DNA from: BOG-908 sp963751795 | GTDB lineage: Bacteria; Pseudomonadota; Alphaproteobacteria; Acetobacterales; Acetobacteraceae | Length of the DNA: 64,000 nt | Direction: 5' to 3' | NCBI GenBank assembly: GCA_963751795.1 | Contig: CAVVVI010000004.1 | Coordinates: 744,001 to 808,000, forward strand | Part shown: positions 25,731 through 35,867 of the stretch, one piece after another | Layout of the letters: each line of letters starts with the position of its first letter | Position numbering within the stretch: the first letter of the stretch is position 1 | Notes under the pieces: model-generated | Databases searched by the model: none | What the model was told of the DNA's origin: nothing | Seen by the model: only the letters and a program-made list of their open reading frames with translations | Made by a program: the position numbers and the translations under genes

Positions 25731-26115
25731 GGTAGGATGCGAGCTCGATCAGGTTGCCGTCGGGGTCGCGGCAATAGACGCTGTTGGTCTCGCCCAGGGC
25801 GCCCAGTTTCTTCACCGGGCCGGCTTCGACGGCGACGCCGCAGGAATGCAGGTGGGCGACGACATCGAGCGGGCCCACGGCGGTGACGAAGCAGAGATCC
25901 TGGCTGCCGGGCGCGGCCTGGCGGCCGGTGTTCCAGCCGATGGCGTCGCGCGGGCGGACGTTGATCTTCTGGCCGCCGAATTTGAGCGCGCAGCGGCGGT
26001 CGGGGCCGAAATCCTCGCGTTCCATGCCCAGCACGCGCTGGTACCAGGCCGCGGTGATTTCCACCTCGTCGCAGGTGATCACGATGTGGTCCAGGCGGTC
26101 GACGGTGAAGCGCAT
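25723..26115 (-). CDS. VOC (glyoxalase/bleomycin resistance) family protein
   Basis: A 130-residue VOC-fold protein. Metal-ligand positions are visible: DHIVITCDEVE at the start and YCRDPDGNLIELASYLE at the end; SQDLCFVTA lies between. Two beta-alpha-beta-beta-beta modules in the normal length. ATG at 26115. It sits nine bases after the GT9 gene and overlaps queA by eight bases, so it is likely in the same transcript. No specific substrate can be given. Confidence 0.85.
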   Translation of the reverse strand: MRFTVDRLDHIVITCDEVEITAAWYQRVLGMEREDFGPDRRCALKFGGQKINVRPRDAIGWNTGRQAAPGSQDLCFVTAVGPLDVVAHLHSCGVAVEAGPVKKLGALGETNSVYCRDPDGNLIELASYLE

Positions 26116-26124
26116 GGGCGGCTT

Positions 26125-27075
26125 CTATGGCGGCGGGCGGGTTGGGGCAAGGCGGGCGGAGGCGGGAAGGCTGGGCGGCAGGGTGTCGATGGCGGCCAGG
26201 ACGGCTGCGGTGTCCAGCGTGTCCAGCCGGTCGGCTTGCAGCAGTGCCGCCGCACCGACGGGTGCGGCGAGCGTGGCGTCGCTGAAGCGGGAGAAGAGGG
26301 CGACGACGGGGCAGCCCATCATGGCGGCCAGATGGATGGGGCCGGTGTCGCCGCCCACCGCGAGTGCCGCGCGATACGCGAGGCCGGCGAGGTCCTGGAT
26401 GGTGGTGCGGCCGGTGAGATCCAGCGTGGCCGGGCAGGCGGCGGCGATGGCGGCGGCGGCGGGTGCGTCGGTGGCGGTGCCGGCCACCACCGGGCGCAGG
26501 CCGCGGTCGGCGAGGGCCGAGGCCAGCGCGGCATAGCGTTGCACCGGCCAGCGTTTGGCGCCGTTGCGCGCGGCCGAGGTGCCGGGGACCAGCAGCGCGT
26601 AGGGGGATGCGATGGTGGGCCCGCGCTGGTGCAGCCAGGTGAGGTCGGGCGCGTGGGCGGGCACGCCGGCGGCGGCGAGCTGGCCGCGCTGGCGATCCAG
26701 CGTGTGCAGGCGGTTGCGGGCCGGGTCGGCATCGGGGTGCGAGCAGCCGGGCGCGATGCCGGACCAGGGCGGGCGGCCGGCGAGGCGGAAATAATATGAG
26801 GAGCGGCGCGAGGTCTGCAGATCGTAGATGAAATCGTAGCCGGCGAGCTGGCGGCGCAGGCGGAGCAGGCCGGGCAGGTCGGTCCAGCGCGGGCGGGCGT
26901 CGATGGCCACGCGGTCGAACCAGGGGCTGTCGCCGGCCAGGCCGGCGAAGGGGGCGGTGGTGAGCAGCGTGATGTGGTCGCGCGCGTGGTGGGCGCGCAG
27001 GGCGGCGAAGGCGGGGAAGGAGAGCACGAAATCGCCCAGCGCGCCGAGGCGGATGACCAGGATGCGGCGGCTCAT
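26125..27075 (-). CDS. family 9 glycosyltransferase (heptosyltransferase-like)
   Basis: A 316-residue GT9 enzyme of the ADP-heptose:LPS heptosyltransferase type. N-terminal domain starts ILVIRLGALGDFVLSFPAF, with the conserved Asp of GALGD. The donor-binding C-terminal part has LLVPGTSAARNGAKRWP and AVGGDTGPIHLAAMMGCPVV. It transfers a sugar to the lipopolysaccharide core on the inner face of the membrane. It overlaps the upstream GT4 gene by four bases, so the pair works on the same glycan. Confidence 0.88.
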   Translation of the reverse strand: MSRRILVIRLGALGDFVLSFPAFAALRAHHARDHITLLTTAPFAGLAGDSPWFDRVAIDARPRWTDLPGLLRLRRQLAGYDFIYDLQTSRRSSYYFRLAGRPPWSGIAPGCSHPDADPARNRLHTLDRQRGQLAAAGVPAHAPDLTWLHQRGPTIASPYALLVPGTSAARNGAKRWPVQRYAALASALADRGLRPVVAGTATDAPAAAAIAAACPATLDLTGRTTIQDLAGLAYRAALAVGGDTGPIHLAAMMGCPVVALFSRFSDATLAAPVGAAALLQADRLDTLDTAAVLAAIDTLPPSLPASARLAPTRPPP

Positions 27076-28223
27076 GGCGGCGCGGCGGGCAGCAGCTCGC
27101 GGTAGACGGCCAGGGTGGCATCTTGCATGGCGCGCGTGGTGAAGCCGTCGAGCACGGCCTGGCGGGCCTGCCAGGCGAGCAGGGTGCGCTCGGCTTCCGG
27201 CAGGTCGAGTGCGGTGGCGATCGCGGTGGCCAGAGCGGGCACGTCGCCGGGCGGCACCAGCAGGCCGGTATGGCCGTGCACCACTGTCTCGGCGGCGCCG
27301 CCGTGGTCGAAGGCCACCACCGGGCGGCCCATGGCCTGGGCTTCGATCACCGCGCGGCCGAACGGTTCGGGCTTGAGGCTGGCGCTGACGACGACGTCGG
27401 CCAGCATGAGGGCGGCGGGCATATCGTCGCAATGGCCGGCCAGGCGCAGGCGGGCGCCGAGGCCGAGGCGGGCGGCCTGGGCTTCCAGCGCGCGTGGGTA
27501 GCGGGTGCGGCCCTGGTCGGCGCCGACCAGCAGGCAGACCACATCGGGGCGGCCGAGCGTGGCGATGGCTTCGAGCAGGGCGGTGGCGCCTTTCCAGCGC
27601 GTGAGGCGGGCCGGCAGCATGACGATGCGGGCGCCGGTGGGCAGCCGCCAGGCCTGGGCCAAGCGATGGATGCGGTCGCCGGCGACGCGGGCCGGGTCGA
27701 ACAGGCCGGTATCGACGCCGCGGGGGATGACGCGCAGGCGGGCCGGCGGGACGCCGTAACCGGCAGCCACGCGCTGGCCCACGTAGCGGCTGATGGCGAT
27801 CACCCGGTCACCGCGCGCCATGACGCTGTTGTAGAGGCGCTTGCCGGGCGCGCCCTCGCCATAGACGCCGTGCCAGGTGGTGAGGAAGGGGGTGGCGGTG
27901 CTGCGGGCGGCGAGCAGGGCCGACCAGGCGGGGGCGCGCGAGCGGGCATGGACCAGGGCGATGCGCTCGGCGGCGATCAGGCGGCGCAGGCGGGCGGCGT
28001 TGACCAGGATGTTGACCGGGTCTTTCGTCATCAGCGGCAGGATGATGTGGCGGCCGCCGGCGCGTTCGATCTGCGCCACCATGCGGCCGCCGGCGCTGGC
28101 GACCCAGGCCGTGCCGCCGGTGCGTACGATGGCCTGCACCATCTCCACCGTGCCGCGTTCCACGCCGCCGGTGTCGAGCGCGGGGAGCACCTGCAGCACC
28201 CTTAGTGAGCCGTCGTTCAGCAT
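27072..28223 (-). CDS. family 4 glycosyltransferase
   Basis: A 383-residue GT-B glycosyltransferase of family GT4. The N-terminal acceptor domain starts LRVLQVLPALDTGGVERGTV. The donor site shows LPARLTRWKGATALLEA and the E-x7-E block EPFGRAVIEAQAMGRPVVAF, with GGAAETVVHGHTGLLVPPGD after it. The ATG at 28223 lies just before the first beta strand; ATG 28277 and GTG 28343 are longer options without better ribosome binding sites. Paired with GT9, so probably LPS core or O-chain assembly. It is the first gene of the long minus-strand block. Confidence 0.85.
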   Translation of the reverse strand: MLNDGSLRVLQVLPALDTGGVERGTVEMVQAIVRTGGTAWVASAGGRMVAQIERAGGRHIILPLMTKDPVNILVNAARLRRLIAAERIALVHARSRAPAWSALLAARSTATPFLTTWHGVYGEGAPGKRLYNSVMARGDRVIAISRYVGQRVAAGYGVPPARLRVIPRGVDTGLFDPARVAGDRIHRLAQAWRLPTGARIVMLPARLTRWKGATALLEAIATLGRPDVVCLLVGADQGRTRYPRALEAQAARLGLGARLRLAGHCDDMPAALMLADVVVSASLKPEPFGRAVIEAQAMGRPVVAFDHGGAAETVVHGHTGLLVPPGDVPALATAIATALDLPEAERTLLAWQARQAVLDGFTTRAMQDATLAVYRELLPAAPP

Positions 28224-28384
28224 GGCGCGTTCTTGGCCGGGCGGCGGCGCCGCGACAAGCCGGGGCAGGGGTTCCATGGCGCCTGATGCAGGTGCCGGCG
28301 GCGGGCTGGCGAAGTTAGGTGTTCGCACGGGGTGGAAACTCACGCTAACGTAAGAACGGTCAATTCCTCCAGGATGCTGGTTCC

Positions 28385-29167
28385 ATGCTGACGCCTGTTG
28401 CCCTGGCCTATCCGCTGCTCGGCCTGCTCGTGGGCCTCGTCGTCGGGCTGACCGGCGTGGGCGGCGGATCGCTGATGACGCCGCTGCTGGTGCTGCTGTT
28501 CCACATCCATCCGACGCAGGCGGTGGGCACCGACCTGCTGTATGCCGCGGTGACCAAGTCGTTCGGCACGGCGGTGCACTCGGCCAGCTCCACGGTGGAT
28601 TGGCGGATCGTGCGGCGGCTGGCCTATGGCTCGGTGCCGGCGACCGTGCTGACGCTGGGCGGGCTGGATGTGTTCGGGCCGGAGAGCCCGCGGGTGGTGC
28701 ATCTGATCACCTTCAGCCTGGGCATCGCATTGCTGCTGACCGCGCTGAGCATCCTGTTCCGCAAGACGATCATCGACGGCCTGGCCAACCGGATGGGCGA
28801 TCCTTCCGAGCGGACGGCTTCGGTGCTGACGACCGTGAGCGGGGTGGTGCTGGGCGTGCTGGTGTCGCTCTCCTCGGTGGGGGCCGGGGCGCTGGGGGTG
28901 ACGGCGCTGATCCTGCTGTACCCGCGCGTGAAGCTGGCGCGCATCGTGGGTTCCGACATCGCGCACGCCGTGCCGCTGACGCTGCTGGCGGGGCTGGGGC
29001 ATTGGCGGCTGGGCGATGTGGACGTGCATCTGCTGGGGCAGCTGCTGATCGGCTCGATCCCGGGGATTTTGCTGGGCAGCTATCTCTCGCCGCGGATGCC
29101 GGAGGGCGGGTTGCGGCCGGTGCTGGCGGTGGTGCTGTTCGTGGTGGGCGGGAAGCTGGTGTTCTGA
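28385..29167 (+). CDS. TauE/SafE-family membrane permease
   Basis: A 260-residue integral membrane protein with about eight hydrophobic segments. The N-terminal TauE/SafE motif is LVVGLTGVGGGSLMTPLLVL, and the inverted repeat half carries GVLVSLSSVGAGALGVTALI. ATG at 28385, with CCAGGATG upstream. Members export or import sulfite, sulfoacetate or other small anions; no linked gene here fixes the substrate. Divergent from the GT4 gene and followed by lysA. Confidence 0.88.
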   Translation: MLTPVALAYPLLGLLVGLVVGLTGVGGGSLMTPLLVLLFHIHPTQAVGTDLLYAAVTKSFGTAVHSASSTVDWRIVRRLAYGSVPATVLTLGGLDVFGPESPRVVHLITFSLGIALLLTALSILFRKTIIDGLANRMGDPSERTASVLTTVSGVVLGVLVSLSSVGAGALGVTALILLYPRVKLARIVGSDIAHAVPLTLLAGLGHWRLGDVDVHLLGQLLIGSIPGILLGSYLSPRMPEGGLRPVLAVVLFVVGGKLVF

Positions 29168-29241
29168 GCGGCGGCGCGGGTGCAAGCGAGCCGGATGCGG
29201 CGGCGCTGATCGCGGCGCGGCCGGCGTTGCGCGTGTGCGCG

Positions 29242-30423
29242 ATGGACGGGTTGCTGTTCGAGGGCGAGCCGCTGGCGGGGATGGCGCGGGCCGCGGGCAC
29301 GCCGTGCTGGGTGGATGGGGCGGCGACGCTGCGTGCGCGCTACCGGCGGCTGCGCGCGGCGATGCCGGAGGTGGCGATCCATTTCGCCGTGAAGGCGAAT
29401 GCGGCGGCCGGCGTGCTGGCGACGCTGGCTGCCGAGGGGGCCGGGGCGGATGTGGTGAGCGGCGGCGAGCTGGACGCGGCGCTGGCGGCGGGCGTGCCGG
29501 CGGGGCGGATCGTGTTCTCCGGCGTGGGCAAGACGGTGGCCGAGCTGACGCTGGCGCTGGCGCGGGGCATCGGCCAGGTGAACGTGGAGAGCGCCGAGGA
29601 GCTGCACACGCTGGCGGCCCTGGCGGTAGCGCGCGGCGAGACGGCCACGGTGGCGCTGCGGGTGAACCCGGATGTGGATGCGGGCACGCTGGACGGCATT
29701 TCCACCGGCCGGGCGGGCGACAAGTTCGGCGTGCCGTTCGGCGATGCGGCGGCGCTGTATGCCCAGGCGTGCGCGCTGCCGGGGATCCGGATGGTGGGGC
29801 TGGCGGTGCATATCGGCAGCCAGATCGCCGCCATGGCGCCGTTTGCGGCGGCTTACCGGCGGATGGCCGGGCTGGTGGGGGCGCTGCGGGCCGGCGGGCT
29901 GGCCGTGCAGGCGATGGATTGCGGCGGCGGGCTGGGGATACCGTACGAGGGTGAGCCGGGCGTGCTGCCGGAGGCTTGGGCCGGGTGCATCCGGGCGGCG
30001 TTCGGGGGTTTGGATTTGCGCCTGGCCGTGGAGCCCGGGCGGTGGCTGACCGGGCCGGCGGGGTTGCTGCTGGCCAGCGTGGTGCGGACGCGGCGGGCCG
30101 GCATGGACCGGCCGACGGTGATCCTGGATGCGGGCATGAACGACTTGGTGCGGCCGGCGCTGTATGGCGCCTGGCATGGCATTCTGCCGGTGGCCGCAGC
30201 GGCGCTGGCCGCAGTGCCGGAGCGGGTGCGCATCGCCGGGCCGGTGTGCGAGAGCAGTGACGTGTTCGCGCAGTCGCGGCTGCTGGCGCCGTTGCCGGAG
30301 GGTGCCACGGTGGCGATCCTGGATTGCGGTGCATATGGTTCGTCCATGAGCTCCACCTACAATGCGCGGCCGTTGGCGCCGCGGCTGCTGACCGGCGGCG
30401 GGCTGGGCGCGGTGGCGGCGTGA
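29242..30423 (+). CDS. lysA: diaminopimelate decarboxylase
   Basis: A 393-residue PLP enzyme of the alanine-racemase fold, converting meso-diaminopimelate to lysine. The PLP lysine lies in IHFAVKANAAAGVL. Other motifs: GADVVSGGELDAAL, FSGVGKT, LAVHIGSQI, DCGGGLGIPY, AVEPGRWL and the active-site cysteine in GPVCESSDVFA. The C-terminus has CGAYGSSMSSTYNARPLAP. The true start is uncertain: ATG 29242 gives MDGLLFEGEPL, but TTG 29227 or GTG 29233 would add residues that resemble the usual N-terminus, and none has a clear ribosome binding site. Overlaps the DUF4175 gene (GTGA). Confidence 0.88.
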   Translation: MDGLLFEGEPLAGMARAAGTPCWVDGAATLRARYRRLRAAMPEVAIHFAVKANAAAGVLATLAAEGAGADVVSGGELDAALAAGVPAGRIVFSGVGKTVAELTLALARGIGQVNVESAEELHTLAALAVARGETATVALRVNPDVDAGTLDGISTGRAGDKFGVPFGDAAALYAQACALPGIRMVGLAVHIGSQIAAMAPFAAAYRRMAGLVGALRAGGLAVQAMDCGGGLGIPYEGEPGVLPEAWAGCIRAAFGGLDLRLAVEPGRWLTGPAGLLLASVVRTRRAGMDRPTVILDAGMNDLVRPALYGAWHGILPVAAAALAAVPERVRIAGPVCESSDVFAQSRLLAPLPEGATVAILDCGAYGSSMSSTYNARPLAPRLLTGGGLGAVAA

Positions 30424-33041
30424 GCGGCGCGGGCACGGGCGGGGGCGCGGTTCGGGTGCGGCCGGATAGGCGGCTGGCGGCGTGGCGGTTGGCGGCGGGG
30501 GTGGCGCTGGCGTGGGAGGCGGTGACGCTGGCGTTCTGGCCGGTGGTGGCCGCGGCGGCGGCGATGGCCGGGTGCGTGCTGTTCGGGGTGGCGGCGCTGG
30601 TGCCGGGCTGGGTGCAGGACGGTTTGGGCCTGGCGTGCGTGGCGGGGTTGGCGGTGCTGGGGTGGCGCGGTGCGCGCCTTCTGGCCTGGCCGGATGCGGC
30701 GGCGGCCGAGCGGCGGCTGGAGCGGGATTCCGGGCTGCGGCACCGGCCGTTCGCCACGTTGCGCGACGCGCCGGCGGGCGGGGCGGAGGCGCTGTGGGCG
30801 ATCCATCGGGCGCGGGCGGCAGAAGCGGTGGAACGGCTGCGGCTGCGCGCGCCGCAGGCCGGGCTGGCGGCGGCCGACCCGTACGCGCTGCGGATGGCGG
30901 CGCTGCTGGTGCTGGCTGCCGGGCTGGGGGTGGCGGGGCCGCAGGCGGCAAGTCGGCTGGCGGCTGGCTGGCCCGGGTGGCCGCACAGGCTGGGCGGGGC
31001 GGCGCCGGTGATCCAGGCCTGGGTGCAGCCGCCTTCCTATACCGGGCTGGCGCCGATCTTTCTGCCGGCGGGCGCTGGCACTGTGAGCGTGCCGGTGGGC
31101 GGGCGGCTGACGGTGAGCGTGACGGGCTTGAACGCGGCGCCGCGCGTGGCGCTGGCCGGCGGCGGGCTGGCGGCCGAGGCGCTGGGGCAGGGGAGCTGGC
31201 AGGCGAGCGGGCTGGTCGGCGGATCGGGCGTGCTGAGCGTGGGCGGCCGGTTCTTCGGGCTGGCGGAGTGGCATATCGAGGTGGTGCCGAACCCGCCGCC
31301 GAGCGTGGCCTGGGCCAAGTTGCCGGGGCGGGCCGGCACGTCGTTGGCGACCGCGCTGCCGTGGCAGGTGGCGCAGCGCTGGGGCGTGGCGGCGTTGGAG
31401 GCGCGCCTGGCGCCGGCCGGGCGGCCGGACCTGCCGGCGCGGCATATCCGGCTGGCGCTGCCCGGCACGCCGCGGCAGGCGAGCGGCGTGGGGAATGCCG
31501 AGCTGGCGGCCGACCCCTATGCCGGAGTGACGATGACGGCGACGCTGGAGGCGCGCGACGTTTCCGGCCAGCACGCGACGAGTGCGGCGGCCACCTTTGT
31601 GCTGCCGGCGCGCAGCTTCCGCCATCCGCTGGCGCGCGCGATCGCCGATCTGCGGCGGCGGCTGGCGCTGCATCCGGAGGACGCGGCGGCGAGCGGTGAC
31701 GCGCTGGCGGCACTGGCCGAGGCCGGGCTGGCGCCGCCGGTGCCGGGGCTGGCGGCTTCCGGCGTGACGTTGAATTTGGGTGCGGCGGCGGCGCTGCTGA
31801 CCGGCACGCCGGGGGCGCCGGCGATTGCCGAGGTGCAGGCGCGGCTGTGGACGCTGGCGCTGGCGCTGGATGGCGCGCTGCCCGATGCGGCTGCGGCGGC
31901 GCTGCAGGCGGCGCGCGAGGATCTGCGGCGCGGGCTGGAGGCGCATGCGCGCGGCACGCTCGGGGACAAGGCGCTGGCGCAGAAGATGCAGGCGCTGCGC
32001 GACGCGCTGGATCGCCGGCTGGCCGAGATGGCCAGGCAGGCGGTGCGCCAGGGCGCGCTGCAGCGTTTCGATCCGCAGAGCCAGCATCTTTCGGCCGGCG
32101 CCATCGACCGGGCGATCGCGCGGCTGGAGCGGGCGCTGCGGGAGGGCCGGACGGAGGATGCGCGCCAGGCGATGGCGGCGCTGGGGCAGATGATGGAGCA
32201 GCTGAACAACGCGCACATCATGAGCCAGGCGGAGGCGCAGCAGCAGGAGCAGGCCCAGCGGCAGGGTCGCCAGCAGATGGGTGCGGTGCAGGACATGGTG
32301 CAGCGCGAGACCGGGCTGCTGGACCATGCGCAGCAGCGCGCGCCGCGGGCGCCGGCGATGCCGCCGGTGTTCATGCAGGATGCCGGGCGGCCGGATCTGC
32401 TGGGGCCGCAGGGCACCGAGGATCCGTCGCAGGCGCCCGACGCGTTGGCGCCGGGTGGTGCGCCGCCGGTGGCACCGCCGGCCGCCGTGCCGGATGCCGG
32501 GCGGTCGCAGGTGGCGGATGCGCGCACGCAGCGGGCGCTGGGCCGGGCCTTGGATGCGCTGCGGCAGGGTTTGACGCAGGCGGGGCAGAAGGCGCCGGGC
32601 GCGCTGGACGAGGCGGGCCGCGCGATGGCGGACGCGGCCGGTGCGCTGGCGCGGCATGACGACCCGCCCGCGCGCGATGCCATCGGCCGGGCGATCGCGG
32701 CGTTGCAGCAGGGCGGGCAGGCGATGGCGAAGTCGCGGCAGGGGCAGGGTGGCGCGGGCGGGTTGCAGCTGAGCCTGCAGCCGGGCGGCGGCGTGGGCGA
32801 GACCGGCGAGGATGGCGAGGGTGGGCCGGGCGAGCGGAACAGCCTGACGCGCAAGGATCCGTTCGGCCGGCAGGTGGATGGCAGCAGCGGCGTGGCCGAC
32901 GACCCGGATTTGCGTGTGCCGGACGCGATGGAGCAGGGCCGCAGCCGGGCGATTCAGGAGGAGCTGCGGCGGCGCGGTGCCGACCGGGCGCGGCCGAAGA
33001 GCGAGCTGGACTACATCGATCGGCTGCTGCGGCCGTTCTGA
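30420..33041 (+). CDS. DUF4175 (TIGR02302-type) large membrane-anchored protein
   Basis: An 873-residue protein typical of alphaproteobacteria. Membrane segments lie near residues 15-80 and 155-180, then comes a long hydrophilic region. The middle part has the family block VIQAWVQPPSYTGLAPIFLP. The C-terminal third is rich in Gln, Ala and Arg with coiled-coil character (QAEAQQQEQAQRQGRQQMG) and ends RPKSELDYIDRLLRPF, the conserved family tail. It starts at GTG 30420 overlapping the lysA stop. The lysA-DUF4175 pairing is common in this class. The function is unknown; a cell-envelope role is likely from the topology. Confidence 0.88.
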   Translation: MSGAGTGGGAVRVRPDRRLAAWRLAAGVALAWEAVTLAFWPVVAAAAAMAGCVLFGVAALVPGWVQDGLGLACVAGLAVLGWRGARLLAWPDAAAAERRLERDSGLRHRPFATLRDAPAGGAEALWAIHRARAAEAVERLRLRAPQAGLAAADPYALRMAALLVLAAGLGVAGPQAASRLAAGWPGWPHRLGGAAPVIQAWVQPPSYTGLAPIFLPAGAGTVSVPVGGRLTVSVTGLNAAPRVALAGGGLAAEALGQGSWQASGLVGGSGVLSVGGRFFGLAEWHIEVVPNPPPSVAWAKLPGRAGTSLATALPWQVAQRWGVAALEARLAPAGRPDLPARHIRLALPGTPRQASGVGNAELAADPYAGVTMTATLEARDVSGQHATSAAATFVLPARSFRHPLARAIADLRRRLALHPEDAAASGDALAALAEAGLAPPVPGLAASGVTLNLGAAAALLTGTPGAPAIAEVQARLWTLALALDGALPDAAAAALQAAREDLRRGLEAHARGTLGDKALAQKMQALRDALDRRLAEMARQAVRQGALQRFDPQSQHLSAGAIDRAIARLERALREGRTEDARQAMAALGQMMEQLNNAHIMSQAEAQQQEQAQRQGRQQMGAVQDMVQRETGLLDHAQQRAPRAPAMPPVFMQDAGRPDLLGPQGTEDPSQAPDALAPGGAPPVAPPAAVPDAGRSQVADARTQRALGRALDALRQGLTQAGQKAPGALDEAGRAMADAAGALARHDDPPARDAIGRAIAALQQGGQAMAKSRQGQGGAGGLQLSLQPGGGVGETGEDGEGGPGERNSLTRKDPFGRQVDGSSGVADDPDLRVPDAMEQGRSRAIQEELRRRGADRARPKSELDYIDRLLRPF

Positions 33042-33096
33042 GGCCTGGCGGACGCGGCGGGCGAGAAAAGATGCGGGTTCGCGCCGGCAGGCCTCA
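33039..33096. repeat. 9-bp inverted repeat across the DUF4175 stop codon
   Basis: TGAGGCCTG (33039-33047) and CAGGCCTCA (33088-33096) are perfectly complementary, separated by 40 bases. The first arm includes the stop codon. There is no T-run after the second arm, so intrinsic termination is not supported; it may be a transcript-end stem or chance. Confidence 0.4.
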
Positions 33097-33168
33097 CGGA
33101 TAGTTTATTTCTGTTGAGAAACTGGTTATGATGGCCGGTATCCCTGCCGAGAGGTCGTCGCCTCCTCC

Positions 33169-35449
33169 ATGCTGGCCAACCTTCTCAGGCGAACGAGCCG
33201 CGCTGCGCTGATCGCCTATGGCGGGTGGGCGTTGCTGACGGTGCTGCTGACGGCGGGCACGCTGACCTCGTTGAGCCAGGCCGAGCGGACCGGCACGCAG
33301 GCCGTGCTGGCGCGGGCCGAGGCGGGTGCTTCGGCGGTGGAACAGACGATGCTGCGCGTGTTCGAGGCGGCGCGGGCGTTGAAGACCCTGGCGCAGGCGC
33401 GGCTGCGGCTGAGCGATTCGGGCAACCAGGCGGGCGTGCTGGCGATCGACGATCAGATGCGCGACAGCGTCGCCGACGGGCATTTCGGCATCGAGGCGGT
33501 GAGCATCTACCGGCACGATCGGCTGGAATGGACCAGCGGGCGGGATGGCTGGGCGACGGTGGCGGCCCAGCCGGCTGCCGACGATACGGCGCCGTATGAC
33601 GCGGCGGCGCCGGTGCGGTTGGGCAAGCCGGAGTTCCTGGCCGGGCTGGGCCGCTGGTCGGTGCGCACGACCTGGACGCTGCGCGACCGGCTGGGCGGGG
33701 TGACCGGGACGGTTGTGATCTGGCTCGATCCGATCGCGCTGTCCGAGACGATCGCCAGCCAGACGGCGGGGCTGGGTGCGGTGAGCATGGTGCAGCGGCT
33801 GAGCGACGCCGCCTTCATCGCGCGCAGCCAGCATGCCGGGCGCGCGCTGCTGGAGCAGCCTTCGGCGACCGACCCGGCTTTCGTGCAGGCGCGGCTGGCC
33901 GGGCATGGCCAGGTGGAGGATCTGACGGGCGGGGTGGCGCGGCTGGTGGGCGTGCGGGTGCCCGATTCGGTGCCCATCGTGATCACCCAGGCTTTCGATG
34001 CGCGGGCGGCGCTGGGCGATTTCTTTCGGCTGCGGCGGATCGTGCTGAGCGTGGTGCTGGCGCTGGCTTCGGGCGCGTTCATCGCGACACGGCTGGTGCT
34101 GGCCAACTACCTGCTGCGCGAGCGGCTGGGCGAGCAGGCGCTGCTCGATCCGCTGACCGGGCTGCACAACCGCCGCTATTTCACCGATTCCATGTCCAAG
34201 CGCTTCCTCAATGCGCGGCGGGACGGGATGTCGGCTGCCGTGCTGCTGATCGACCTGGACGGCTTCAAGCAGGTAAACGACACGCGCGGCCATCCGGTGG
34301 GCGACGCGCTGCTGCGCCAGGTGGCCGAACGGCTGCGCCACTGCGTGGGCGAGGACGACCGGGTGATGCGGCTGGGCGGGGACGAGTTCGCCATCGTGCG
34401 GCTGTGCCGGCAGCAGCGGCGCGACAGCACGTCGCTGGCCCGCTTCGTGGTGAGCGAGCTTGTCCAAGATGTACGAGGTGGACGGCTACCACCTGCGCAT
34501 CAGCGCCAGCGTGGGCGTGGCGCTGTATCCCACCGGCGGCGAGCAGCTGACCGACCTGCTGCGCAGCGCCGACATCGCGCTGTATTTCGTCAAGGCGGAG
34601 GGCGGGGATGCCTACCGCATCTTCGATCCGGCGATGGAAGAGACGGTGCGCACGCGGCGCGCGCTGGAGATCGATCTGCGCGAGGCATTGGCCCGCAACC
34701 AGCTGGAGGTTTACTACCAGCCGCTGGTGCAGCTGGAGCCGCGGCGGGTGAGCGGCTTCGAGGCGCTGCTGCGCTGGCACCACCCGGTGCTGGGGCTGGT
34801 GATGCCGGGGCGGTTCATCCCGATTGCCGAGGAGACCGGGCTGATCGCGCCGATCGGCGAGTGGGTGCTGCGCCAGGCCTGCCAGGAGGCGACGCGCTGG
34901 CCGGCCAATACGCGGATCGCGGTGAACCTCTCGCCGGTGCAGTTCGAGCGTTCGGACATCGTGGCCATCGTGGCCAGCGCGCTGCGCGAGACGCGGCTGC
35001 CGCCGAGCCGGCTGGAGCTGGAGATCACCGAGGGCGTGGTGATGGGCGACATGGGCGACGTTCTGGCGACCATGCGGCGGCTGCAGGCGCTGGGCGTGCG
35101 GCTGGCGTTGGACGATTTCGGCACCGGCTATTCGTCGCTGAGCTACCTGCGGTCGTTCCCGTTCGACAAGGTGAAGATCGACGCGAGCTTCCTGGCGGAC
35201 CTGCATGGCGATGGCGGCACGATCATCCGCGCCGTGCTGGGGCTGTGCGGGCATCTGCAGCTCGACACGCTGGTGGAGGGCGTGGAGACCGAGGAGCAGC
35301 TGCACTGGCTCCGGGTGGAGGGCTGCACCGAGGTCCAGGGGCATCTGTTCAGCCCGCCGCGGCCGGCTTCTGGTGTAGTGGAGATCATTGCCAACGTGGC
35401 GGCCCGGATCCCGGCGGGGATGCAGCGGAGTTTCGCGCGCTCGTCCTAA
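33169..35449 (+). pseudogene. frameshifted GGDEF-EAL signalling protein
   Basis: A 759-residue membrane protein if one base is removed (length 3n+1). Order: membrane segment (residues ~12-34), extracytoplasmic sensor region of about 240 residues, second membrane segment (VVLALASGAFIATRLVLANY), GGDEF domain (DPLTGLHNRRYFTD, RLGGDEFAIVRL) and EAL domain (FEALLRWHHP, AVNLSPVQFERS, DDFGTGYSSLSYL). The break is at 34460: frame 1 reads VSELVQD, whereas dropping one T of a TT pair gives VSELSKMYEVDGYHLRISAS, the expected GGDEF sequence. The full protein would make or degrade cyclic di-GMP; both catalytic motifs look intact. As given, the EAL half would be lost. Confidence 0.85.
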
Positions 35450-35470
35450 GACGCGGAGCGGCCCGGGCGG

Positions 35471-35668
35471 CTAGCGGATGACCTTGCGGCCGCCTTTGGA
35501 CGTCTTGCTGGCCATGTCCACGCTCCAGGTTTTCGGCGCGTTTTCGCGCCGAATGCGGGCCCAGTCGCCGCGCCAGTACCACCAATTGGCGAAGATCCAG
35601 AAGAAGGCGGCCACGGCGGCGAGCATCAGCCCGCGATGTTCCCTGATCCAGAGCAGCGTGTGGTGCAT
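35471..35668 (-). CDS. small single-span membrane protein
   Basis: A 65-residue protein with one membrane helix (LMLAAVAAFFWIFANWWYW, residues 14-32) and a basic C-terminal tail (SKTSKGGRKVIR). ATG at 35668. It converges with the GGDEF-EAL gene, 21 bases between stops. No family recognised. The strong helix followed by a positively charged tail is coding-like, and codon use is normal. Confidence 0.6.
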   Translation of the reverse strand: MHHTLLWIREHRGLMLAAVAAFFWIFANWWYWRGDWARIRRENAPKTWSVDMASKTSKGGRKVIR

Positions 35669-35867
35669 GGGCAGATCCTGCGCGGGTGGGCCGCAAGGCC
35701 GCGGCCGGGTGGCGCAGCCTAGCAGATTTTTGGGTGGCCGGCGCCACCCCGGCCGGGCGCCCACGTTAGGGCAAAGCGGCCGAAGGTGGCCGGTGCATGC
35801 CTCCGCCTTGGGCGGGATAACAGGCAGCCCGGCCGGCGTGCACCCGGTGCCGCGCGGGAGAGGCGGC

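Noticed and set aside
28341..28356. CACGCTAACGTAAG resembling a MerR-family operator upstream of TauE
   Set aside because: Imperfect symmetry and no MerR-type gene nearby; too weak to list.
28340..30757. 805-codon minus-strand frame opposite TauE and lysA
   Set aside because: Pro/Arg/Ala low-complexity translation; both genes on the plus strand are well supported.
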